A stretch of DNA of 64,000 bases from Pseudothioglobus sp905182815 (lineage in GTDB: Bacteria > Pseudomonadota > Gammaproteobacteria > PS1 > Pseudothioglobaceae): assembly GCF_048087625.1 (NCBI RefSeq), contig NZ_CP159805.1, forward strand, positions 1,364,001 through 1,428,000, read 5' to 3'. The position numbers were made by a program, and so were the translations under genes. This document shows positions 1 to 8,061 of this stretch, piece after piece. Position 1 is the first letter of the stretch; each line of letters begins with the position of its first letter. The notes under the pieces are model-generated. The model was not told the origin of the DNA. It worked only from the letters and a program-made list of their open reading frames with translations, and did not search any database.

Positions 1-896
1 TCCTCCTAAGTTTTATTTTTCTTTTAGCTATCAAAAATGTTGCTGCACAATCAACGCCGTCTGTCGTCGTCAGTATTAAGCCTATTCATAGTATCGTGAC
101 GAGCCTTATGAGCGGCATTGCAGAGCCACAGCTATTACTTAAGTCGAGTAACTCAGCACACACATTTCACTTGAAGCCCTCACAAGTCCAGATGCTTGCA
201 AATGCTGACTTAGTAATAATCATTAGTGGAGACTTTGAATCTGGATTAAGAAAAGCAATTAAAAACATAGATGACGATTCGCTATTTCAAATTATTAGTT
301 TGAATAATCTCAGTATCCATAAATCGAGGTCTGAAATACTTAAGTCAAAGGAACATGATGACGCTGATGAGCATGAAGAGAATATTTATGATTTACATCT
401 ATGGCTAGATATTAACAACATGAAGCTTATAGCCAAACATATTAATAATCTGCTCATTAAAATAGATCCAGTCAACGAAGATAAATATAACAACAATTTT
501 CTAGAATTAATGCTTGATCTTGAGGAACTAAAAATAGATTTAGAAAAAGAGATTGCTCCTTTTCTAGCTTCACAGTTTGCAGTATTTTCAGATACTACGC
601 AGTACTTCGAAAAGAGCATGAAGCTTATAAGGCCTATTATAATAACTCCATATCACGGGGCAAGATTGAGCATCATTAGAACTCTTATGGCCAAGAAAGC
701 TATGAGTGATTTAAGTGTTTCATGTCTACTCTATGGACAAGAAGCCAAACCAAATCAAATAAGTGTCTTGTCGGAGGGTCTCAGCTTAAAAACATTCGAA
801 ATTGATATTTTGGGAGTCAAATATCCAGCTGGGCCTGATCAATACTTTAACTTAATGAAAAGAATTTCAAGTCAATTGGCCTCATGTCTAAAATAA
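1..896 (+). CDS. Zinc-type ABC transporter substrate-binding protein, ZnuA-like (5' end outside window)
   Basis: Periplasmic metal-binding component of a cluster 9 (ZnuA/TroA) ABC importer. The frame is open from base 3 with no start in the window. The visible part begins with a hydrophobic stretch followed by A-Q-S, which looks like the end of a signal peptide, so only the first few codons are missing; a GTG at 96 lies inside the mature protein and is not the start. Family landmarks are visible: KPIHSI (first His ligand), HTFHLKPSQ, a short His/Asp/Glu-rich loop, DLHLWLD (second His) and a C-terminal PAGPDQYF (Asp). At the place where ZnuA has FHDAYQYF, this protein has FSDTTQYF, so the third His ligand appears to be Ser. 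No permease or ATPase gene follows. The last 13 bases overlap bioC. The metal (zinc or manganese) is inferred from the family. Confidence 0.85.
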   Translation, partial: LLSFIFLLAIKNVAAQSTPSVVVSIKPIHSIVTSLMSGIAEPQLLLKSSNSAHTFHLKPSQVQMLANADLVIIISGDFESGLRKAIKNIDDDSLFQIISLNNLSIHKSRSEILKSKEHDDADEHEENIYDLHLWLDINNMKLIAKHINNLLIKIDPVNEDKYNNNFLELMLDLEELKIDLEKEIAPFLASQFAVFSDTTQYFEKSMKLIRPIIITPYHGARLSIIRTLMAKKAMSDLSVSCLLYGQEAKPNQISVLSEGLSLKTFEIDILGVKYPAGPDQYFNLMKRISSQLASCLK

Positions 897-1669
897 GAAG
901 CACTTTTAATGGCGCTGCTTGCAATTATGATGATAATGCTTTTCTTCAAAGTGAAATAGCAAATAGACTGGCTGAAAAATTGAAAGTCATTTCAATTAAG
1001 CCTCAAACAATAATTGATCTTGGCTCTGGTACTGGACTTCTTAGTAATAAAACAGCTGAAATATTTCCAAATGCAAATCTAATTTGTGTAGATTTTGCGC
1101 AACAATCACTTTTAAAAAATTCTCAAAACTTAAAGGTTTGTGCAAATGCCTACGAGCTCCCATTTGCTTCAAATAGCGTTGACTTTATTGTTTCTAACTT
1201 AATGATGCAGTGGTGTCCTGATTTAAAAGCACTTTTTAATGAATGCTTTAGAGTTCTGAAGCCTGAAAGCTTAATTCTTTTCACTACCTTTGGGCCAGAT
1301 ACTCTAAAGGAGCTTAAGCGGAGTTGGTCAGCAGTTGATAATAGCGCGCATGTTAATGATTTTATTGACATGCATGATATAGGCGACCAGATGCTTCAAT
1401 CAGGCTTTCAAAGCCCAATAATGGAAATGGAGAATATAACCCTCACCTATGAAAAAGTGCTTGACTTAATGCATGACCTGAAATCAATTGGCGCACAAAA
1501 TGTAGGTAGTCGATCAAAAGCACTCACTGGGAAAACTAAATTTAAAAAAATGATAGAGATGTACGAAAGCTATCGCTCTGATGGAAAACTGCCAGCAACC
1601 TACGAAGTAATTTATGGACATGCCTGGAAAAACGAAAACAAGCTTGGCGCTATTTCACTGGAGAATTAA
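884..1669 (+). CDS. bioC: Malonyl-[acyl-carrier protein] O-methyltransferase BioC
   Basis: SAM-dependent methyltransferase that methylates the free carboxyl of malonyl-ACP, letting fatty acid synthesis build the pimeloyl chain of biotin. The class I motif IIDLGSGTGLLS lies near residues 44-55, followed by the acidic CVDFA loop and the NLMMQWCPDL segment typical of BioC. The C-terminal half has the BioC-type GPDTLKELKRSW and the late LKSIGAQNVG element. Length (261 aa) is normal. The ATG at 884 lies inside the end of the upstream solute-binding gene, so the two are probably co-transcribed although functionally unrelated. No other biotin genes are in the window. A generic BioC-like methyltransferase is the alternative, but the motif pattern makes BioC likely. 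Confidence 0.85.
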   Translation: MSKIRSTFNGAACNYDDNAFLQSEIANRLAEKLKVISIKPQTIIDLGSGTGLLSNKTAEIFPNANLICVDFAQQSLLKNSQNLKVCANAYELPFASNSVDFIVSNLMMQWCPDLKALFNECFRVLKPESLILFTTFGPDTLKELKRSWSAVDNSAHVNDFIDMHDIGDQMLQSGFQSPIMEMENITLTYEKVLDLMHDLKSIGAQNVGSRSKALTGKTKFKKMIEMYESYRSDGKLPATYEVIYGHAWKNENKLGAISLEN

Positions 1670-1682
1670 ACCAGAATAGCGC
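1647..1682. terminator. Hairpin between convergent bioC and MOSC genes
   Basis: GCGCTATT (1647-1654) pairs with AATAGCGC (1675-1682), and CTGG pairs with CCAG inside it with a three-base bulge. It sits at the end of bioC facing the convergent MOSC gene. There is no strong T tract on either side, so it is only a possible bidirectional terminator. Confidence 0.35.
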
Positions 1683-1690
1683 TATCTAAA

Positions 1691-2533
1691 CTAGCCAATT
1701 GAAAGCTCATCGCCCACTTTAAGAATATAATTTTTTGTCGATAACAAAATCGCATTTTGTCCAAAAAATGCACCATTTATCTCATCACTAAACCTCAGAG
1801 AAGCTAGCGTTGCTAAAGGCTCTTTTGGGTTATCAATTTTCCCGTCATCTTGGTTAATCGTAATAATTTTGCAGCGCTTGCAGGGCTTTCTCAGTCCAAA
1901 GCTATAACCACTTTGCTGGCATAAAAAATTTTGAGATGTTTTTTTCTCAAGATCTTCAACACCCTTGACAACAATATTAGGCCTAAAGCGATCCATTTTA
2001 GCCACTTGAGAGCCATTGTTAATGAGGCCTTTATTCAGCTTATCTAGAGACTCCCATGACGTTATTAGATAGGGAAATTGATCCGAAAATGCACTCTGAG
2101 CCTCCATACCTTCAAGATACTTAGAGGGCACTGGACGGAGTCCTTGACTGGCAAACCTCACAAGCCTTAGGGACTTACCTTTATACTGACCTAAGACGCT
2201 AGTTAGCCACAACGAAACATCATCACCCTCGTCATAGGCATCACAAATATCCCCCCAAACAGATGCCTTAATTGACTCAGATTTAATTGAATCCAAAGGA
2301 ATATTATGTTTAGTGTTAGTCTTTGAGCTAAGCGTTAAAGCGCCTGAATCAATACTCACTTCAATCGTTGACATCGACTCGATTTCGCGCTGAGTAATAA
2401 ATTCGTAATCAATAGTAGTCACCATCCATTCACGATCATACTGAAGACCACGAAGCGCAGTCATTGACTCTTCTAGGGCAATACCTTTGAGTGATTTAAC
2501 AGGATAGATAAATAGATCAGTAATTTGAACCAT
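1691..2533 (-). CDS. MOSC domain-containing protein (YcbX-like)
   Basis: Two-part protein: an N-terminal MOSC beta-barrel domain (begins MVQITDLFIYPVKSLKG, RGLQYDREWMV near residues 28-37) and a C-terminal MOSC domain. MOSC proteins bind molybdenum cofactor; the YcbX branch reduces N-hydroxylated compounds with a CysJ-type partner. The conserved cysteine region is visible as KPCKRC (Cys218 and Cys221). Length (280 aa) is short of E. coli YcbX (about 369 aa) because the C-terminal 2Fe-2S ferredoxin domain is absent, so electrons must come from another protein. It is transcribed towards bioC and starts 18 bases downstream of the YadH-type gene stop. Substrate unknown. Confidence 0.8.
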   Translation of the reverse strand: MVQITDLFIYPVKSLKGIALEESMTALRGLQYDREWMVTTIDYEFITQREIESMSTIEVSIDSGALTLSSKTNTKHNIPLDSIKSESIKASVWGDICDAYDEGDDVSLWLTSVLGQYKGKSLRLVRFASQGLRPVPSKYLEGMEAQSAFSDQFPYLITSWESLDKLNKGLINNGSQVAKMDRFRPNIVVKGVEDLEKKTSQNFLCQQSGYSFGLRKPCKRCKIITINQDDGKIDNPKEPLATLASLRFSDEINGAFFGQNAILLSTKNYILKVGDELSIG

Positions 2534-2551
2534 AAAGCCCCTGAATTTAGC

Positions 2552-3313
2552 TTACTGTTTTAACTTATAACCAGTGTTGAACATCCAGGCTATTATAGCA
2601 ATACAAATACTTAAGAAAAGTAAAACCATTAGTAGGCTCACTCCGACTCCAACATCTGAAATTTCAAAGAAACTCCAACGGAAACCACTCACTAAATAAA
2701 GAACAGGGTTAAATAAAGTGACCTTCTGCCATACCGGTGGGAGCATACTGATTGAATAAAAACTTCCACCTAAAAATACTAATGGAGTAATAATTAACAG
2801 AGGGATTATTTGAAGCTTTTCAAAGTTATCGGCCCATAAACCAATGATAAAGCCAAATAAGCTAAATGCCACGCAGGTCAAAATTAAAAAACTCAGCATC
2901 CAGATTGGATGCGCAATATTCAAATCAACAAAGAGGTTAGCCGTCAGTAAAATGATAGTTGCCAAAATTAATGACTTAGTCGCAGCGGCTCCAACATAAC
3001 CAATTAAAGTCTCATAGAATGAGACAGGGGCAGATAAAAGCTCATAAATCGTGCCTGTAAATTTTGGAAAAAAGATACCAAAAGATGCATTTGAGATACT
3101 TTGGGTTAATACAGAGAGCATTGTCAGGCCCGGAACAATAAAAAGCCCATAAGAGATACCATCAATATTTTCAATCCTTGAACCAATTGCTGAGCCAAAG
3201 ACTACAAAATATAGAGCTGTTGATATTACTGGAGAGGCGACACTCTGAAAAAGTGTATTCCAGAAACGCATCATCTCGTTTAAATAAATTACTTTGATTG
3301 CCATTAAATTCAT
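2552..3313 (-). CDS. yadH: ABC-2 type transporter permease (YadH-like)
   Basis: Inner-membrane permease of an ABC-2 exporter. About six hydrophobic segments are visible, together with motifs of the YadH branch: FIVPGLTMLSVLTQ, YELLSAPVSF (the cytoplasmic coupling element) and PLVFLGGSFYSISMLPP. Length (253 aa) matches E. coli YadH (256 aa). The ATG overlaps the stop codon of the ATPase gene by one base (TAATG), so the two are translationally coupled. Substrate not known; E. coli YadGH has no firmly assigned substrate either. Start alternatives are Met1 and Met4. Confidence 0.88.
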   Translation of the reverse strand: MNLMAIKVIYLNEMMRFWNTLFQSVASPVISTALYFVVFGSAIGSRIENIDGISYGLFIVPGLTMLSVLTQSISNASFGIFFPKFTGTIYELLSAPVSFYETLIGYVGAAATKSLILATIILLTANLFVDLNIAHPIWMLSFLILTCVAFSLFGFIIGLWADNFEKLQIIPLLIITPLVFLGGSFYSISMLPPVWQKVTLFNPVLYLVSGFRWSFFEISDVGVGVSLLMVLLFLSICIAIIAWMFNTGYKLKQ

Positions 3314-4236
3314 TATTTTTCCTTAACTAAGTCTACAAATATATCTTCGAGTGAGCTCTGAACAATTTTAAGGTCTTTTATATGCAATCCAGAATTTGTA
3401 ATTTCCTGGAGTACCTCAGACATATCAGTTTCTTCATCTTTAACAATATACGTGTATGAAATATGCATACCATCTTCAGAAATCTCAATATTGTGCTTAT
3501 CAAGAGAAGAAGGTACTTTGGAAAGTGACTCTTTTAGCTCAACAATTAACTGCTTTTTTCCAAGAGTTTCCATCAAATGCGCTTTTTTCTCAACGAGTAA
3601 AAGTTCGCCATTACTAATAACGCCAATCCTATCAGCTAACTCTTCAGCTTCCTCAATATAGTGAGTCGTTAAAATTATGGTAACGCCTTTAGATTTCAAT
3701 ACATTAACAATCTTCCATAAATCCTTACGTAGCTCAACATCAACGCCCGCAGTAGGCTCATCAAGAAACAGTATTTTAGGGTTGTGAGAGAGTGCTTTAG
3801 CAATCAGAACTCGCCTCTTCATTCCTCCAGAAAGCATTCTAATTTCAGAGTCTTTTTTATCAAAAAGAGATAAGTCTTTTAAGAGCTCTTCAAGATAAGC
3901 ATCATCTCTCTTGGCTCCAAACAAACCCCTACTAAAACGAACTGTCCCCCAAACTGTATCAAATGATCCAAGAGTTAACTCCTGAGGAACAAGGCCAATT
4001 ATTGATCGTGTTTTTCTAAAATCCTTAATAATATCAAAGCCATCAACAGTGACTTCACCAGAGGTTGGAGAAACGATTCCACATATTGTTGAAATTAAAG
4101 TTGTTTTGCCAGCTCCATTTGGACCCAAGAGTCCCAATATTTCGCCTGTATTTATGTCTAGATTAATACTTTTCAAAGCATTAAAGCCAGAATCATAAAC
4201 TTTTGATAAATTCTTAATTGAGATAATTGTTTGCAT
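3313..4236 (-). CDS. yadG: ABC transporter ATP-binding protein (YadG-like)
   Basis: ATPase partner of the downstream ABC-2 permease. Walker A GPNGAGKTT is at 38-46, the Q loop at GLVPQE (81-86), the signature LSGGM at 135-139 and Walker B ILFLDEP at 155-161, followed by the H-loop TTHYIEEAEELADR. Length (307 aa) equals that of E. coli YadG. The C-terminal 70 residues are the regulatory extension usual for ABC-2 exporters. It overlaps yadH by one base, and 121 bases separate it from the upstream kinase gene. The complex probably exports a lipid-linked or hydrophobic compound; this is inferred from family only. Confidence 0.9.
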   Translation of the reverse strand: MQTIISIKNLSKVYDSGFNALKSINLDINTGEILGLLGPNGAGKTTLISTICGIVSPTSGEVTVDGFDIIKDFRKTRSIIGLVPQELTLGSFDTVWGTVRFSRGLFGAKRDDAYLEELLKDLSLFDKKDSEIRMLSGGMKRRVLIAKALSHNPKILFLDEPTAGVDVELRKDLWKIVNVLKSKGVTIILTTHYIEEAEELADRIGVISNGELLLVEKKAHLMETLGKKQLIVELKESLSKVPSSLDKHNIEISEDGMHISYTYIVKDEETDMSEVLQEITNSGLHIKDLKIVQSSLEDIFVDLVKEK

Positions 4237-4357
4237 TGATATCTAATCGGGGGAATCGAAAAAAGTATTTTAACCTTTCACTAAGAATGTATTGCCTTAA
4301 ATATTGAAAACAGACTCTTGATAAATTGTCATAAATAGATCTAATCTATAAGGCTAT

Positions 4358-5281
4358 TTAAATCTCATTAAGCCAAGGCGGATTTGCACCTTTCTTCATA
4401 ACAGTTAAGCTTGCAACTTGATTTGCAAAAGTGAGTGTTTTTTTAAGAGAAGCTTCTTCCATCAAACTCAATTTATCTCTACTAAGAAGCCCTTGTTGTT
4501 CAAGACTAAACAGAAAGCCGCCATTAAAACTATCACCCGCAGCAATTGTATCAACGACTTCAACTTGGTTACTCTTGACGTATACTTCTTTGCCACCATC
4601 AAAAATTACTTTTGAGCCTTCACCGCCCAAAGTCAAGATGACTAATTTAACCCCATTCTTGAGCCACTCTTTGCTAACTTCTTTAAAATCCTGCGCACCA
4701 TAAAGATAACGATAATCCTCTTCAGAAATTTTTATTATGTCAACTTTTGAAGTAAGTCTTTTGAAACGGTTTACGTAATGATTTTTAACCTCAATAAAAT
4801 CAGGCCTAATATTAGCATCAAAATAAACTGGCAAATGGCCAGAGATTTGCTCAACTAACCACTGCCAGCTTGATCCACAAGGCTCCGCTTGAAGACTAAT
4901 CCCTCCAACCAATAATGCTTTTGCCTTCATCACTCTACTCAAAAAAGGCTTTAAACTAGCCCTATCTAGCATTCGTCCAGCTGAATGTTCATCAACAAAT
5001 GTATATTCGGCAATACCATTAACCACATCTGCATAGGCAAGAGTGGTTGGTCGGTTAGTTTTTATAATGAATTCTTCTCTGACATTAGAGTTTTTAAGAG
5101 AGTCTTCTATTAGCTTTCCATAGTTATCATTTGATACAGCGCCAAAATAATAACTATCAGCGCCTAAACGACCAAGAGCAATTGCAGAATTAAAGTTACT
5201 ACCACCTACATGAGGAGTATATTCAGGCTCTCCTTTGAAAGAAACCATATCAATTAAGGATTCGCCAGCACAGATAATCAT
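4358..5281 (-). CDS. PfkB-family carbohydrate kinase (fructokinase-like)
   Basis: Ribokinase-fold sugar kinase transferring phosphate from ATP to a sugar or sugar acid. The N-terminal PfkB signature is at VGGSNFNSAIALGRLG (25-40) and the C-terminal signature DTIAAGDSFNGGF at 244-256, with the catalytic base Asp250. FDANIRP (154-160) is the usual substrate-side motif. Length (307 aa) is normal. The gene lies 23 bases downstream of csaA in the same orientation, at the distal end of the glx/glnT run, so co-transcription is possible. Fructokinase is the closest guess from GESLIDMVS at the N-terminus; 2-keto-3-deoxygluconate kinase or another hexose kinase cannot be excluded. Confidence 0.82.
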   Translation of the reverse strand: MIICAGESLIDMVSFKGEPEYTPHVGGSNFNSAIALGRLGADSYYFGAVSNDNYGKLIEDSLKNSNVREEFIIKTNRPTTLAYADVVNGIAEYTFVDEHSAGRMLDRASLKPFLSRVMKAKALLVGGISLQAEPCGSSWQWLVEQISGHLPVYFDANIRPDFIEVKNHYVNRFKRLTSKVDIIKISEEDYRYLYGAQDFKEVSKEWLKNGVKLVILTLGGEGSKVIFDGGKEVYVKSNQVEVVDTIAAGDSFNGGFLFSLEQQGLLSRDKLSLMEEASLKKTLTFANQVASLTVMKKGANPPWLNEI

Positions 5282-5304
5282 TTGTAGTTTATTTAAAAGT
5301 TATA

Positions 5305-5640
5305 TTATAAAAGTCGAGAACCATTACTAACAGGTAGATCATTTGTAGCCAAAACAACTGAGTTATCTTGGCGATAAAATCCTAGCACTAAACATTCACT
5401 CATAATAGGTCCAACTTGTTTTGGTTCAAAATTTACAACTGCCATAACTTGTTTGCCTTGCAATTGCTCCTTGGTATAAAGATCTGTAATTTGAGAGCTG
5501 GATTTTTTTAATCCAATTTCTACTCCAAAATCAACATGTAATATGAAGGCTGGATTTCTTGCCTCAGGAAAATCTTCAACCTCAACAATAGTTCCAACCC
5601 GTATGTCAACTTTTTCGAAATCTTGCCATGTAATTGTCAT
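5305..5640 (-). CDS. csaA: tRNA-binding protein CsaA
   Basis: Small single-domain OB-fold protein (111 aa) homologous to the tRNA-binding C-terminal domain of methionyl-tRNA synthetase. Landmarks: FEKVDIRVGTIVEVEDFPEA at the N-terminus, the KKSSSQIT segment, and the NFEPKQVGPIMSECLVLGF core shared with CsaA and Trbp111. It acts as a homodimer with RNA-binding and reported chaperone-like activity. It sits between a MetX-like hydrolase (8-base gap) and the PfkB kinase (23-base gap), all on the same strand. There is no obvious link to the neighbours' metabolism. Confidence 0.88.
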   Translation of the reverse strand: MTITWQDFEKVDIRVGTIVEVEDFPEARNPAFILHVDFGVEIGLKKSSSQITDLYTKEQLQGKQVMAVVNFEPKQVGPIMSECLVLGFYRQDNSVVLATNDLPVSNGSRLL

Positions 5641-5648
5641 CTCAGTCT

Positions 5649-6659
5649 TTACTCTTCAAGTAATTCATTAATGGCTCGCTCAAGTTCAGCTGTGAAATCA
5701 GGATCATTTCCAGGGTTTGCTGCGCAGTGTCCCCATGGAGAATTAAATGGTCGAAAATCAGCACCATTTATATAGCCTGCTTCAATTTCATTATCTTCAG
5801 GTGGGAAGTAAAGATCATGCATACAGGGCATCAAGATAGTTTTGGCCTTAATAGCATTTAACGCCATCTCTATGTTTCCGTTATATATTGGGCCAACACT
5901 GATATCACTAGTCTGCCAAGTATCAAGCTTACAAAGGAGATTATTGGCATCCCAATTCTTAGAATGATCTTCCTCCCAATCGACAAGTAAATCTTCTAAG
6001 GAGTCGTATCCAATCTCTTTATATAGAGAGTTACGATAAAAAGTTTGTGAAAATGCCCAACCTGCGTAAACTCTTGCAAATGCCTTAAGGCCAGCAACTG
6101 GAGGAGAAGAATAATCACCATTATTCCAATTTTGGTCCGCACAAAGTGCCGCCTTTACCCCTTCCAGGAATACATGATTATGAGGGGATGTTTTAGCTGA
6201 AGCACAAAAAGGCAAGATTGCTTTAACAAAATCAGGGTACTGTGCAGCCCATTGATAAGCCTGACAACCTGCCATTGACCAGCCAGTAACTAGCGCAATT
6301 TTCTCGACACCTAAATGCTCTTTTAATAGCTTGTACTGACAAGCAATATTATCCCAAAGAGAAATACGCGGGAATCTTGGGCCATCTTGAGGCGATTTTG
6401 AATTACTCGGTGAAGAGGAGAGTCCATTTCCAAATAAGTTAATTGAAACAATAAAATGTTTTGCCGGATCAATTGCCCTACCTTCTCCAAAAAAGCCCTC
6501 ATTTCTTTGATGTGAGCCAGTATAAAAAGTAGGCATAACAACAACATTATCTTTACCTTTATTCAGCTTTCCATAAGTTTTGTAAATTAAAAAGGCTGAA
6601 TTTAACTCCTCTCCTGATAAAAGAGAAACATCACCTAGCTCAAACTTTTCATAATCCAT
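5649..6659 (-). CDS. Alpha/beta hydrolase of the homoserine acetyltransferase (MetX-like) family
   Basis: Alpha/beta-hydrolase-fold protein related to MetX. With the ATG at 6659 as start, the nucleophile elbow GWSMAG places Ser128, and the rest of a catalytic triad is visible as Asp281 (CMHDLYFPPEDN) and His310 (PWGHCA). A GTG one codon upstream is the alternative start. True MetX enzymes carry GGSMGG at the elbow; here it is GWSMAG, so homoserine acetylation is unlikely to be its role and hydrolysis or acyl transfer on another substrate is more probable. It lies 45 bases downstream of the glnT-type gene and 8 bases before csaA, so it may belong to the amine-catabolism operon, for example as an amide or ester hydrolase. 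Function unassigned. Confidence 0.75.
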   Translation of the reverse strand: MDYEKFELGDVSLLSGEELNSAFLIYKTYGKLNKGKDNVVVMPTFYTGSHQRNEGFFGEGRAIDPAKHFIVSINLFGNGLSSSPSNSKSPQDGPRFPRISLWDNIACQYKLLKEHLGVEKIALVTGWSMAGCQAYQWAAQYPDFVKAILPFCASAKTSPHNHVFLEGVKAALCADQNWNNGDYSSPPVAGLKAFARVYAGWAFSQTFYRNSLYKEIGYDSLEDLLVDWEEDHSKNWDANNLLCKLDTWQTSDISVGPIYNGNIEMALNAIKAKTILMPCMHDLYFPPEDNEIEAGYINGADFRPFNSPWGHCAANPGNDPDFTAELERAINELLEE

Positions 6660-6704
6660 CACAAAGTTTCATTTTAGTTATAAGAAGATCATTAAATTTT
6701 GCGC

Positions 6705-8018
6705 CTAACAATCTAAAGTATTATCCCTCTCCCATTGAGTCAGATGGGAGGCATAACCACTCCACTCTGTATGCTTTAATTTTATATAAGCATCAATTAT
6801 GCTGTCTCCAAGTCTTTCTCTAAGAACATCTGAATCTTCAAGTAATCTAAGCGCATCAAGTAAATTACGCGGCAGCTGCTTATAGCCCTCAATGTCTTTT
6901 CCAAGCTCATACATATTTATGTCAAGTGGATCCCCTGGGTCACGGTTGCCAGCAATGCCATCAAGACCGCAAGCAAGTATTGCTGCCTGCATTAAATAAG
7001 CATTTGCTGCGCCATCCATTAATCGTAATTCAAAACGACCTGAGTCTGGAACTCGAATCATATGAGTACGATTATTTCCACCATAAGTAATTGAACTAGG
7101 AGACCACGTTGCACCAGAAACTGTTCTTGGGGCATTAATACGTTTATAGCTATTTACAGTTGGGTTGAAGATGGCAGTTAAGCGATCTGCGCTATGCATA
7201 ATTCCACCTAAAAACTGATACGCAAGAGGTGACAATCCTAAACCTCTGCTATCATTTTCACCATTAAATAAATTTTGAGAACCATCTAGATTCCATATTG
7301 AGACATGAGAATGGCAGCCATTACCCGTAAGATGACTAAAAGGTTTTGGCATAAATGTTGCGCGCATGCCATGAAGCTCAGCGATTGATTTCACCATAAA
7401 TTTAAAAAATACTTGGCGATCAGCAGTTTTTAGAGCATCATCAAAATCCCAGTTCATTTCAAATTGACCATTAGCATCTTCGTGATCATTTTGATATGGA
7501 CCCCAACCTAACTCAATCATGCTGTCACAAATTTGCTTAATAACTGGATATTGGCGCATTAAGGCCTGCTGGTCATAACAAGGTTTGCTTTGAGTATCTT
7601 TCTCATCAGCAATATCAGTTCCATCTTCATTGATGAGATGATATTCACACTCAACACCTGTCTTCATTCTAAAACCCTGCTTTTCAGCCTCTGCCAATTG
7701 CTTCTTTAATGCAACTCGCGGAGAAGCCTCAACAGGCTTACCATCCATCCATAAATCTGAGGCTAACCAAGCAATTTCTGGCTTCCAAGGCAACTGGATA
7801 AGGCTATCAGGATCTGGAATAGCAAACATATCGGGGTGCGCAGGCGTCATATCTAACCAGGCTGCAAATCCTGCAAAACCCGCTCCATCTTTTTGCATTC
7901 CATCAATGGCCCTTGCAGGAACCAACTTAGAACGCAAACTTCCAAAAAGATCTACAAAGCTAATAAGAAAATATTCAATACCTTTATCTGCAGCTACTTT
8001 ACTAAGTTTAGTGGCCAT
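6705..8018 (-). CDS. glnT: Type III glutamine synthetase-like ligase (GlnT / gamma-glutamylmethylamide synthetase type)
   Basis: Glutamine synthetase fold of the 430-450 aa group that includes rhizobial GlnT and methylotroph GmaS; these ligate ammonia or methylamine to the gamma-carboxyl of glutamate using ATP. Metal and substrate residues are intact: Glu123/Glu125 (GVECEYHL), Glu187 (GQFEMNW), His236 (GNGCHSHVS), the NSYKR motif at 289-293 and the arginine-rich NRTHMIRVPD...RFELR segment around 316-332. The N-terminal WLDMTPAHPDMFAIPDPDS is characteristic of this group. It is the last gene of the glxB-glxC-glxD-glnT run, 43 bases after glxD. GlnT and GmaS cannot be separated by eye; the neighbouring N-methylglutamate-synthase-like genes favour an amine substrate, but N-methylglutamate dehydrogenase genes are not in the window. 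Confidence 0.85.
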   Translation of the reverse strand: MATKLSKVAADKGIEYFLISFVDLFGSLRSKLVPARAIDGMQKDGAGFAGFAAWLDMTPAHPDMFAIPDPDSLIQLPWKPEIAWLASDLWMDGKPVEASPRVALKKQLAEAEKQGFRMKTGVECEYHLINEDGTDIADEKDTQSKPCYDQQALMRQYPVIKQICDSMIELGWGPYQNDHEDANGQFEMNWDFDDALKTADRQVFFKFMVKSIAELHGMRATFMPKPFSHLTGNGCHSHVSIWNLDGSQNLFNGENDSRGLGLSPLAYQFLGGIMHSADRLTAIFNPTVNSYKRINAPRTVSGATWSPSSITYGGNNRTHMIRVPDSGRFELRLMDGAANAYLMQAAILACGLDGIAGNRDPGDPLDINMYELGKDIEGYKQLPRNLLDALRLLEDSDVLRERLGDSIIDAYIKLKHTEWSGYASHLTQWERDNTLDC

Positions 8019-8061
8019 AATTTCTCCTATTTATTCGTTATTATTTTTATTCAATTAGTAA

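Noticed and set aside
4335..4349. Small inverted repeat ATAGAT-CTA-ATCTAT downstream of the PfkB kinase gene
   Set aside because: Only six A/T-rich pairs, no T tract after it; expected by chance in AT-rich DNA.
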